From the NCBI RefSeq assembly GCF_023156235.1, contig NZ_JAKZAI010000002.1:220090-284089 (forward strand): 64,000 bases of DNA, read 5' to 3'. Source of the stretch: Marinobacter goseongensis. Its GTDB lineage: Bacteria > Pseudomonadota > Gammaproteobacteria > Pseudomonadales > Oleiphilaceae. Of this stretch, positions 29,920 through 37,157 are shown one piece after another. Under the pieces are notes generated by a model that had not been told where the DNA came from, ran no database searches, and saw nothing but the letters and a program-made list of their open reading frames with translations. A program made the position numbers and the translations under genes. Position 1 is the first letter of the stretch. Each line of letters begins with the position of its first letter.

Positions 29920-30288
29920 TTATTCCGTCTGACCCACACTGCTGCAATGTGCCCGGAACTCGAGTTTACTGATCCGATCATCCCGGTCGACATCGGACAC
30001 TTGCAGCATTCTAAGCCCCAACTCAAAGTCTGAAGCAGGCGGGCGTCCGGTTGCTGTTTCAGGCACCCCCTCACACTTGAGGTTTTCACCAACGCCGCAT
30101 TGACGCAGATAGATCAGCTCGGTCTGGTCAATGAATCTGTTGTCGTTGCGATCAGCGCAGTCGAACTGTCCCTGAGCACCCGATGACAAAGTCCGTGCAC
30201 TCGACGCGTCCGTTGACTGACTTGTGGAGCAGCCTGTCATGCTTACGGTCAGTCCAATTAAAAACACACCGGGAAAAGCTTTTCTCAT
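29920..30288 (-). CDS. EF-hand lipoprotein
   Basis: The 122-residue protein has a lipoprotein signal ending MTGC (Cys near residue 20) and two EF-hand-like loops. One is DRNDNRFIDQTE, with Asp/Asn at positions 1, 3, 5 and 9 and Glu at 12. The other is DVDRDDRISKLE, with Asp at 1, 3 and 5 and Glu at 12. Both should bind calcium. It is probably anchored in the outer or inner membrane facing the periplasm. The ATG at 30288 has GGAG 6 nt upstream, which decides the start. It converges with the photolyase gene. Its function is unknown. Confidence 0.75.
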   Translation of the reverse strand: MRKAFPGVFLIGLTVSMTGCSTSQSTDASSARTLSSGAQGQFDCADRNDNRFIDQTELIYLRQCGVGENLKCEGVPETATGRPPASDFELGLRMLQVSDVDRDDRISKLEFRAHCSSVGQTE

Positions 30289-30492
30289 AACCGACTCCAA
30301 AAACGGCCAATGGCCTTATCACCGAATATCAGATTTAGCACTGATTGCTCCCGAAAAGAAAGACTTCGCGCAAATGGCCAGGTAAATCCAGGGATGATAA
30401 CTGTGTCAAAGGACCCGGCATCAATTGGTGATATTTTCACCGTTCACGTTACAGCATGTAAATGAACTGAATCGCCACGGAGGGATCTGGCC

Positions 30493-31311
30493 ATGCAACG
30501 CTCACGGTTTTACCGAGTTTGTCGGATGCACATACCGGCGGCTCTGGTCTGCGCTGCTGCACACTGGACACCAGCAGCGATGGCCAGTGGCCCGCTGGAG
30601 ACCATCTTCTCGGCAGAGAATGCCCTCTACGGTGCCGGATATGACATTGGGCGAGCGGACGGATGGATAGACGACACCCTGCGCCGTGCCATACGCCAGT
30701 ATCAGGCCGACACAGACGAGCTGACCGTGTCCGGCAACCTCGACACCCCAACGCTTGATGCTCTGGGAATTCGCGCCCCCTCGCCGCGGGTAATTGCCAG
30801 CAACGCGGTCTCGCGACAGGCTCAGGCGCTGGCCGCGCTAAGGCTGCAGAGTCCCGAGCCGTCCCGGCCCGCAGCGCAACCGGTTGCTCGGTCTGAACCG
30901 GCGCCGGAGCGCGCCCCGGAACCCGCGCCACAATCAACACCGGAACCTGCCCCGGAACCGGTTGCGGCGGCACAGCCGACAACAGCTCCGCCGAAAGCCA
31001 CGGCACCCCGCGCAGAGCCCGCGCTAGAAACAGTGCCCGCAGAGAAACCCGTAGTCGCAGAAACTGACATCAGGAAAAAAGAACAAAATGAGGAGGAACA
31101 ATTTGTTGTGAGCACAACCTCGACAGAGCTTGAAGTGGCTGACGCCGAGGTTCCGGAGAGTGTCGAGACTGAGAATGCCGAGACGGAGAGCACTGAGGCG
31201 GCAGGTCCCGCGCCCACGAAAACGCACAGTGACCAGCAACAGCCCCGTGTCCAGAGCGGTGGTGGCTTCTTCAGTTCGTTATTCGACTTTCTGTTTGGCT
31301 GGCTGGTGTAA
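30493..31311 (+). CDS. Peptidoglycan-binding-domain protein with Pro/Ala-rich linker
   Basis: The 272-residue protein has an N-terminal hydrophobic export signal (about residues 12-31). A PG_binding_1-type domain follows (LYGAGYDIGRADGWIDDTLRRAIRQYQ and LTVSGNLDTPTLDALGI). Next comes a long low-complexity linker of Pro-Ala-Glu repeats (about 120-165) and an acidic region. A short hydrophobic C-terminus ends FFSSLFDFLFGWLV. The architecture suggests a cell-wall-bound periplasmic or membrane-tethered protein. The last segment could be a membrane anchor or amphipathic helix. No catalytic domain is visible. Confidence 0.7.
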   Translation: MQRSRFYRVCRMHIPAALVCAAAHWTPAAMASGPLETIFSAENALYGAGYDIGRADGWIDDTLRRAIRQYQADTDELTVSGNLDTPTLDALGIRAPSPRVIASNAVSRQAQALAALRLQSPEPSRPAAQPVARSEPAPERAPEPAPQSTPEPAPEPVAAAQPTTAPPKATAPRAEPALETVPAEKPVVAETDIRKKEQNEEEQFVVSTTSTELEVADAEVPESVETENAETESTEAAGPAPTKTHSDQQQPRVQSGGGFFSSLFDFLFGWLV

Positions 31312-31332
31312 GGAAAGCGCCGTTCCGGTGGC

Positions 31333-31452
31333 TCAGCAGAATTTCCAGAACGGCGTTTTCAAACGGGTTTCCACCACTTCCGGCGGGTAGCCCACGTCTT
31401 GCAACAGGCGCGGGTCCATGGTCATGACCAGGTGAAGAAAGTTACGCTTCAT
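31333..31452 (-). CDS. Small 39-residue protein
   Basis: A 39-codon frame begins MKRNFLHLV and ends KTPFWKFC. GGGG and GGAG lie just before its ATG, and its third codon positions are G/C-rich like those of genuine genes here. I recognise no family. It sits in the gap between the peptidoglycan-binding gene and DUF465. The Trp, Phe and Cys at the C-terminus and the basic N-terminus are consistent with a small membrane-associated or regulatory peptide, but that is inference. Confidence 0.5.
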   Translation of the reverse strand: MKRNFLHLVMTMDPRLLQDVGYPPEVVETRLKTPFWKFC

Positions 31453-31590
31453 TCTCCACCCCTTGTACAACGAAGCCGCTTTTTTCATCGCGCTTATCCA
31501 CACTCAGGTAATCGAAAGGGAAAACCGTCTCCGGTTTAAGATAGTTACCTATATTATTGATAAACGTCGTGCCCACAAATACTTGGAAAC

Positions 31591-31632
31591 CACTACTCCG
31601 CTGTTACTTTACTCGGAAATAAGTGTTTTTTT
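31591..31632 (+). terminator. Possible rho-independent terminator
   Basis: CACT/AGTG and TCCG/CGGA pair around a 13-nt loop with a small internal loop, followed by seven T residues (31626-31632). It would end rightward transcription from the peptidoglycan-binding gene, 280 nt upstream, before the convergent DUF465 gene. The stem is imperfect, so this is tentative. Confidence 0.35.
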
Positions 31633-31634
31633 GC

Positions 31635-31889
31635 TTAACCGGACACGCCCGACTGGCGAGTCAGCGCCTGATAGATATCGTCTTTCAGTTGCGCCCTTTT
31701 CTGTTTCATTCGGTGGAGTTTGTCGTCTCCGATGGGCGAATCTCTGAGCTCCAAACCTACGATTTCCTGATCCAGAGATGAATACTGCTTTAACTGCTCC
31801 TGAAATTTCACATCTTTAGCTTTAAGTTCGTCGATAAGCCCACTGTACTGCGGGAATTCTGCGTGAAGCTCGTGTTTGGAAATACCCAT
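31635..31889 (-). CDS. DUF465 (YdcH-like) small protein
   Basis: The 84-residue protein matches the DUF465/YdcH family. It has an N-terminal HELHAEFPQYSGLIDELKAKD, a central coiled coil with LDQEIVGLE, and DDKLHRMKQKRAQLKDDIYQAL near the end. Members are helical hairpins of unknown function, often starvation- or stress-associated. It stands alone on the minus strand between two rightward genes. An AGAGG-type site precedes the ATG. Confidence 0.85.
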   Translation of the reverse strand: MGISKHELHAEFPQYSGLIDELKAKDVKFQEQLKQYSSLDQEIVGLELRDSPIGDDKLHRMKQKRAQLKDDIYQALTRQSGVSG

Positions 31890-32059
31890 GTGCCGGTCTC
31901 CTCTCTGCCGAATGTCAGAGGCCTGACATCGCCCCTCTGTTCATCATAGATCAGCCTGCCGCATTACGCGGGTCTTTGACAAATCGCTAATAACGACCAG
32001 GAGTCCATGGGTATAGCATGGTCAGACGTCAAATCCGATACGCCCTGGGATACTCACGC

Positions 32060-33028
32060 ATGACCTTTGCACGCATTACCGGCACCGGCTCCTATCTGCC
32101 AGACAATGTCGTTACCAACAAAGACCTTGAAAAAATGGTGGATACCTCGGATGAGTGGATTCGGGAGCGCAGCGGCATCGAGCAACGGCACATTGCGCTG
32201 GATAACCAGAGCACCGTCGATCTCGCCGAGCAGGCGGCACGTAACGCCATAAACGCCGCGGGCATCGATGCGCAGGAGATCGATCTGATCGTGTTCGCCA
32301 CCTCGACCCCAGACAAGATCTTCCCCAGTTCAGCCTGCATTCTCCAGGCCCGTCTTGGCATCCATGGGTGCCCTGCCTTCGACATTCAGGCTGTGTGCAG
32401 CGGCTTTGTCTACGCGCTGTCCGTGGCGGACAAGTTCATCAAAACCGGTAGCAGTAAAAAAGCCCTGGTGATTGGCGCCGAAGTATTCTCACGCATCATC
32501 GACTGGCAAGATCGCGGCACCTGCGTGCTGTTTGGTGATGGTGCCGGCGCGGTGGTGCTGGAGGCCAGTGAAGAAACCGGCATACTTTCGACCCACATTC
32601 ACGCTGACGGCCGCTACGAGAAACTCTTGCATGTGCCCTGCGGTGTTGGCAGCAACTACGCACAGGTTAAAGCCGGCCTGGGCTTTGTCGAGATGAAAGG
32701 CAGTGAGGTGTTCAAGGTGGCGGTGAACACACTGGGTAAGATCGTGGATGAGACACTGGCTGCCAATCAGATGAAAAAATCCGACATTGACTGGCTTGTG
32801 CCCCACCAGGCCAATCTGCGAATCATCGCCGCCACCGCCAAAAAGCTGAACATGTCCATGGAACAGGTGGTGGTCACGGTCAACAAGCACGGCAACACCT
32901 CTGCGGCCTCAATCCCCCTCGCCCTGGATGCGGCGGTGCGTGATGGTCGCATCCAGAAGAACGAAGTGGTGCTGCTGGAAGCCTTCGGTGGTGGCTTCAC
33001 CTGGGGCTCCGCTCTGCTCCGCTATTGA
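32060..33028 (+). CDS. fabH: 3-oxoacyl-ACP synthase III family protein (FabH-like)
   Basis: The 322-residue protein has the complete thiolase-fold catalytic triad of FabH: C113 in [12 protein letters not shown]249 in PHQANLRI and N279 in KHGNTSAAS. It opens with [14 protein letters not shown] as in E. coli FabH. It would condense an acyl-CoA with malonyl-ACP to start fatty acid synthesis. The gene is isolated from the usual fab cluster (plsX-fabH-fabD-fabG), so it may be a second copy with different starter-unit preference. The ATG at 32060 is chosen because family homology starts there; an upstream frame to 32018 adds unrelated residues. Confidence 0.92.
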   Translation: MTFARITGTGSYLPDNVVTNKDLEKMVDTSDEWIRERSGIEQRHIALDNQSTVDLAEQAARNAINAAGIDAQEIDLIVFATSTPDKIFPSSACILQARLGIHGCPAFDIQAVCSGFVYALSVADKFIKTGSSKKALVIGAEVFSRIIDWQDRGTCVLFGDGAGAVVLEASEETGILSTHIHADGRYEKLLHVPCGVGSNYAQVKAGLGFVEMKGSEVFKVAVNTLGKIVDETLAANQMKKSDIDWLVPHQANLRIIAATAKKLNMSMEQVVVTVNKHGNTSAASIPLALDAAVRDGRIQKNEVVLLEAFGGGFTWGSALLRY

Positions 33029-33134
33029 TCGTTCTGACTATCCGGTTTGCACACATTAGCCATCCCTGAAGTCTGCCTGGCACTATATACTCACTGAATT
33101 CAATGCAGTGATAACAACAAACAGGATTCAGGCG

Positions 33135-34622
33135 ATGACAAACAAGGCAACCGGACGCAAACCCTCGGTGATTATCATCGGTACCGGCTTTGGCGGTCTG
33201 TGCATGGCCATCCAGCTTAAGAAAGCCGGCTACCATGATTTCATCCTGCTTGAGAAAGCGGGCAATGTGGGCGGTACCTGGCGGGACAACACCTACCCGG
33301 GCGCCGCCTGCGATGTGCAGTCGCATTTCTATTCCTACTCCTTTGAGCCAAAGCACGACTGGTCACGCAAATTCGGTCTGCAGGAAGAAATTCTTGGATA
33401 TATGGAGCGTTGCGTCGAAAAGTACGCGCTGGCGTCCCACATCCGCTTCCATCATGAAGTTACCGGTGCCGAGTTCGACGAGGCCGGCAACCAATGGACC
33501 GTGGCCATCCGGGATGGCGAGCCACTGATCGCCGATGTGGTTGTGACCGCCACCGGCCAGCTGAATCAACCCGCCTACCCGTCCATCAAAGGCATGGACG
33601 ATTTCACGGGCATACTTTTTCATTCGGCGCGTTGGGATCACAGCGTGGACCTTACCGGCAAGACAGTGGCGGTGATCGGTACCGGCGCCAGCGCCATCCA
33701 GTTTGTTCCGGAGATCACTAAAAAGGTGCAATCTCTGAGCCTCTTTCAGCGCTCTGCTGCCTGGGTACTGCCTAAGCCGGACAGACCGTTCAAGGCGTGG
33801 GAACAAGCCCTGTTCAAATCCGTGCCCGCCTGGGACCGGGTGTACCGCTATCTGATCTACTGGAAAAACGAGAGCCGCGGGCTGGCATTCACCAAATTCA
33901 GTGGTTTGCTGGAGTTGTTCGCCCGCCAGGCCCGGAATGAAGCCCGTAAGCAGGTTACCGACCCTGAAAAACTCAAGCACATCATTCCGGATTACCAGAT
34001 CGGCTGTAAGCGCATCCTGATCTCAAACGACTGGTACCCTGCCATCAATCAGCCTCACGTGGATCTGGTCACGGAGTCCATCGATCGTATCGATGAAAAC
34101 GGTGTGGTCACCAAAGACGGCAAGCACCATGACGTGGATGCCATTATTCTGGGCACCGGGTTCGCGGCGTCCGAATTCCTTGCGCCCATGACGATTACCG
34201 GTCGCCAGGGTGTCACCCTGAACGAAGCCTGGGCGGAAGGCGCCGAGGCGTACAAGGGCATCTCGGTGAACGGCTTCCCCAATCTGTTCATTCTGTATGG
34301 TCCGAACACCAACCTGGCTCATAACTCCATTGTGTACATGCTGGAATCACAGGTGCGCTATGTCATGGGATGCCTGGAGGCGCTGGAGAAATACCCGGGC
34401 GCGGCCATGGATGTGCTGCCCGAGCGCCAGAAAGCCTTCAGCAGTGCCATTCAGTCGGGCCTCGAGGGCAGTGTCTGGGCCTCCGGCTGCTCGTCCTGGT
34501 ACCTGGATGAAAACGGGAAAAATACGGTTAACTGGCCCGGATTCACCTTCAACTACCATCTTTCGACACGGCGTGTGGATACCAACGACTATCAGTTTCT
34601 GAGCCCTGCCCAGGCGACCTGA
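33135..34622 (+). CDS. Flavin monooxygenase, Baeyer-Villiger type
   Basis: The 495-residue enzyme has two Rossmann motifs, GTGFGG (16-21, FAD) and GTGASA (182-187, NADPH). Between them is FTGILFHSARWD (157-168), which fits the Baeyer-Villiger fingerprint F-x-G-x3-H-[S/T]-x2-W-[P/D]. GGTWRDNTYPGAACDV is also typical of the family. It would insert one oxygen atom of O2 into a ketone or related substrate with NADPH. No substrate can be named from the sequence. The ATG at 33135 has AGGA upstream. A GntR regulator and a transporter gene follow on the same strand beyond a terminator. Confidence 0.88.
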   Translation: MTNKATGRKPSVIIIGTGFGGLCMAIQLKKAGYHDFILLEKAGNVGGTWRDNTYPGAACDVQSHFYSYSFEPKHDWSRKFGLQEEILGYMERCVEKYALASHIRFHHEVTGAEFDEAGNQWTVAIRDGEPLIADVVVTATGQLNQPAYPSIKGMDDFTGILFHSARWDHSVDLTGKTVAVIGTGASAIQFVPEITKKVQSLSLFQRSAAWVLPKPDRPFKAWEQALFKSVPAWDRVYRYLIYWKNESRGLAFTKFSGLLELFARQARNEARKQVTDPEKLKHIIPDYQIGCKRILISNDWYPAINQPHVDLVTESIDRIDENGVVTKDGKHHDVDAIILGTGFAASEFLAPMTITGRQGVTLNEAWAEGAEAYKGISVNGFPNLFILYGPNTNLAHNSIVYMLESQVRYVMGCLEALEKYPGAAMDVLPERQKAFSSAIQSGLEGSVWASGCSSWYLDENGKNTVNWPGFTFNYHLSTRRVDTNDYQFLSPAQAT

Positions 34623-34641
34623 GCACACATCGGCTTACCTC

Positions 34642-34674
34642 CAACTCCCCGCCGTCGGCCGGGAGTTGAGTTTT
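34642..34674 (+). terminator. Rho-independent terminator after the monooxygenase gene
   Basis: CAACTCCC (34642-34649) and GGGAGTTG (34661-34668) form an 8-bp stem with a GCC/GGC inner pairing. It is followed by AG and four T residues. It lies 20 nt after the monooxygenase stop and separates it from the regulator gene. Confidence 0.6.
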
Positions 34675-34687
34675 ATGTATATTCGTA

Positions 34688-34717
34688 GGATGATTGGGTC
34701 ATCCGTTAGCAGGATGA
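34688..34717 (+). promoter_or_regulatory. Candidate operator with three GGATGA half-sites
   Basis: GGATGA (34688-34693) and TCATCC (34699-34704) form a perfect inverted repeat with a 5-bp spacer. A third GGATGA lies at 34712-34717, just before the regulator's ATG. Position directly upstream of a GntR gene suggests autoregulation. The AGGA of the last copy is also the ribosome binding site, so a bound repressor could block translation too. Confidence 0.45.
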
Positions 34718-34722
34718 TAAAC

Positions 34723-35397
34723 ATGACACTTTCACCGATCAAGAAGGGCTCTCTCGTGGAAACCGCGATTGCCAGCCTGCGCACCGCTATCGAGCAGGGC
34801 CAGTGGCCCATGGGTACCCGCCTGCCGGTCGAAGCCGAGCTATCATCAGCCCTTGGCGTCAGCCGTAACACGGTGCGGGAAGCTGTACGGGTATTGGTGC
34901 ACGTCGGCATGCTTGAGACCCGCCAGGGTGACGGCACCTATGTAAGAGCCACACGGGATGCCGGGGAAACTCTCCGGCGCATCGCACGATCACATCTGGG
35001 CGACCAGCTTGAAGTGCGCATCATGCTGGAAACCGAGGCCTCCCGATTGGCAGCACGGCGCCGGACAGATGAAGATCTGATACTCATGGCCCTGGCACTG
35101 GATGCCCGCGCCAAAGCCGGCACGGACGTTCTCGCCCGCATTCGTCATGATCAGGCTTTTCACCGGGCCCTGGTGGCCGCTGCCCACAACCCTGCCCTCA
35201 CCGAGCTGTATGACTATTTCTCGCCCGGGGTGTCCAGCACCATAGAATGCACCGAAACAGAACCCGACTTGCCGGAACCCTCTCAGGAGGATCATGAATT
35301 GCTGCTGGCTGCGATTCGTCGCCGGGATGAGGAGCGCGCTCAAACTCTGGCCAAGGCTCTGCTTAAACCCAGCCTTGATGCGCTGGGCAGAGACTGA
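34723..35397 (+). CDS. GntR-family (FadR subgroup) transcriptional regulator
   Basis: The 224-residue regulator has an N-terminal winged helix-turn-helix (LRTAIEQGQWPMGTRLPVEA continuing into SSALGVSRNTVREAVRVLVHVGMLETRQGDGTYV). Its C-terminal FCD helical ligand domain includes LEVRIMLETEASRLAARR and HDQAFHRALVAAAHNPALTELYDYF. The Asp/His residues there fit the metal-binding site of FCD domains. Ligands of this subgroup are often organic or fatty acids. It is followed after 2 nt by the transporter gene, a probable operon. I prefer ATG 34723, with AGGA 8 nt upstream, over an in-frame ATG at 34714. It may control the transporter and perhaps the monooxygenase. Confidence 0.88.
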   Translation: MTLSPIKKGSLVETAIASLRTAIEQGQWPMGTRLPVEAELSSALGVSRNTVREAVRVLVHVGMLETRQGDGTYVRATRDAGETLRRIARSHLGDQLEVRIMLETEASRLAARRRTDEDLILMALALDARAKAGTDVLARIRHDQAFHRALVAAAHNPALTELYDYFSPGVSSTIECTETEPDLPEPSQEDHELLLAAIRRRDEERAQTLAKALLKPSLDALGRD

Positions 35398-35399
35398 CG

Positions 35400-36473
35400 A
35401 TGAAGTTCCGGATAGACACATTCACGCTGCTTTTGTTGGGCGCCATTGTGCTCGCGTCGTTTCTGCCGGTACGGGGTAACGCAGCGGATTGGCTCGCAAC
35501 CCTCGGCACGGTGGCCGTTGCGCTTTTGTTTTTCCTGCACGGGGCGGCTCTGTCCCGACAACAAATCGTGGCAGGCGCAACCCATTGGCGGCTGCACATT
35601 CTGATTACCCTGCTGACCTTTGTGTTCTTTCCACTCGCGGTATTGCCCATCAACGGCATCAGTGACTTTGCGCCGCAGTGGATGCCGGAAGATCTCGGCT
35701 TGGGGTTCCTGTACCTGGGCGTGCTGCCGTCTGCGGTATCGTCTTCCATTGCCTACACCGCCATGGCTCGCGGCAATGTGCCCGCCGCGATCTGCAGCGC
35801 CGCCGCATCCAATGTTTTCGGGATGATGCTGACGCCGTTTCTGCTGCTGCTTTTGGTCAGCACCTCCGGCAGCGGCAATTTTTCAATCGCCGAGGCGCTC
35901 AAGGACATTGTGCTGCAATTGTTACTGCCCTTTGCCGCAGGTCATGCGATGCGCCCGTGGCTTGGCGGCTTCCTGGGGAGAAATGAGGGGTTGATGGCGC
36001 GGTACGATCAGTGTGTTATCTGGATCATTGTCTATTCTGCGTTCTCACACTCGGTGGAAAGCGGTCTGTGGCAGAACCTGCCAATACCGGCCATTGTGCT
36101 GGCGGTCGTGCTCTGTTGCCTGCTGCTGGGCCTGTTCATGCTGATGGCACGCTTTCTGGTCAGGCGCTTTGGCTTTAGCCTGGAAGACGAAGCCGCCGTG
36201 GTGTTTTGCGGTTCCAAGAAGAGTCTGGCCTCGGGCCTTCCGATGGCCAAGGTGTTGTTCTCCGGCCATCCCGGCTTCGGCATGATCGTGTTGCCGATCA
36301 TGTGTTACAACCAGATCCAGGTCATTGTGGGAGCCATTCTGGCCCAGAAATACCGGGAAAAGATCGAGGCGGCGTCAGCCGCCGCCCATACCGCCGAACA
36401 GCATGGCCAGAATGGCCAATCCGACAATCCAGCCAATCACCGCCGGCCAGAAGTTGACCATTTGCGGCGGTAA
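35400..36473 (+). CDS. Bile acid:sodium symporter-like transporter
   Basis: The 357-residue protein is a ten-helix transporter of the bile-acid:Na+ symporter superfamily (SBF-like, PF13593). It has hydrophobic segments throughout and the conserved SAVSSSIAYTAMARGNVPAAICSAAASN, AVVFCGSKKSLASGLPMAKVLF and CYNQIQVIVGAILAQKYR blocks. It starts 2 nt after the GntR stop, so the regulator probably controls it. The last 30 or so residues (after KYREK) are hydrophilic, not family-like, and are encoded opposite the 3' end of the next gene: the two genes overlap by 99 nt tail to tail. Confidence 0.85.
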   Translation: MKFRIDTFTLLLLGAIVLASFLPVRGNAADWLATLGTVAVALLFFLHGAALSRQQIVAGATHWRLHILITLLTFVFFPLAVLPINGISDFAPQWMPEDLGLGFLYLGVLPSAVSSSIAYTAMARGNVPAAICSAAASNVFGMMLTPFLLLLLVSTSGSGNFSIAEALKDIVLQLLLPFAAGHAMRPWLGGFLGRNEGLMARYDQCVIWIIVYSAFSHSVESGLWQNLPIPAIVLAVVLCCLLLGLFMLMARFLVRRFGFSLEDEAAVVFCGSKKSLASGLPMAKVLFSGHPGFGMIVLPIMCYNQIQVIVGAILAQKYREKIEAASAAAHTAEQHGQNGQSDNPANHRRPEVDHLRR

Positions 36474-37025
36474 CTCCTCTGCAGCCTCCTGCTCCCGGGC
36501 TGGCGCCTCCTGATCGTCCTCGCTGGTGATGGGGTTGGTGGCTTCCGTGAGGCTGTGCCATTCAAACCAGCCACCGAGGAACTGAACCACTGGTGGTGGA
36601 AAGGTGCCGTTTTCCGCCATGGGCCGGACCCGTGACTCCAGACTATGGCCTATCTCACGGCGCAAATTTGGTTGATCTGCGGGTGGCTCCCCCAGAATGG
36701 CTTTCCAGATTTGTGGGTCGCGGCTGCGATTGCTGTCGTTCAGCAGTGCATTGATCTGAATCACCACCTCTCGGACTACCTGTTGTTCACTGGCATTGAG
36801 CGGGGTGTCGTCAACCACCGGTGCCGCTTCCGCTATCGCTGCCCCGGGTTCGCTCACGACTTGTTCAGGCCGTGGCTGAGGCTCCCGGCCCAGCGCTTCG
36901 CGATACGCTTCCGCAAGCCGCTCAGCCTCCTCACCGGTGGCGAATTTACTCTGCTGTTCATAAGCCGCCTCGATCTGGCGCGGGTCGCGGGTCGGCTCAA
37001 TGCCCAATATTTCCCAACAAGTCAT
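36375..37025 (-). CDS. Degenerate J-domain membrane protein
   Basis: The 216-residue protein starts MTCWEILGIEPTRDPRQIEAAY, clearly like helices I and II of a DnaJ J-domain. It then runs straight into helix III (EEAERLAEAYREALG) without the HPD motif that stimulates DnaK. A disordered acidic middle, a helical region (about 85-160) and a single C-terminal transmembrane segment (GWIVGLAILAMLFG) follow. It looks like a tail-anchored inner-membrane protein. Without HPD it cannot act as a normal co-chaperone; a scaffold or Hsp70-independent role is possible. Start chosen at the J-domain Met (37025); an upstream extension is unlikely. Confidence 0.65.
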   Translation of the reverse strand: MTCWEILGIEPTRDPRQIEAAYEQQSKFATGEEAERLAEAYREALGREPQPRPEQVVSEPGAAIAEAAPVVDDTPLNASEQQVVREVVIQINALLNDSNRSRDPQIWKAILGEPPADQPNLRREIGHSLESRVRPMAENGTFPPPVVQFLGGWFEWHSLTEATNPITSEDDQEAPAREQEAAEELPPQMVNFWPAVIGWIVGLAILAMLFGGMGGG

Positions 37026-37157
37026 GTGGTGGTAACTCTTGTGACGGAGATCAATTACAAATTTGAGAGACAAATGCAGTGTGGTCACCTAGGATACAGA
37101 TAAAGTGTGCCAACACGTCAACAAAACCCTCATTTACACCATTATAAAACGACAGTC

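Noticed and set aside
31463..31747. A 94-codon + strand frame before the DUF465 gene
   Set aside because: Unusual composition, no ribosome binding site, and it runs into the DUF465 gene on the other strand.
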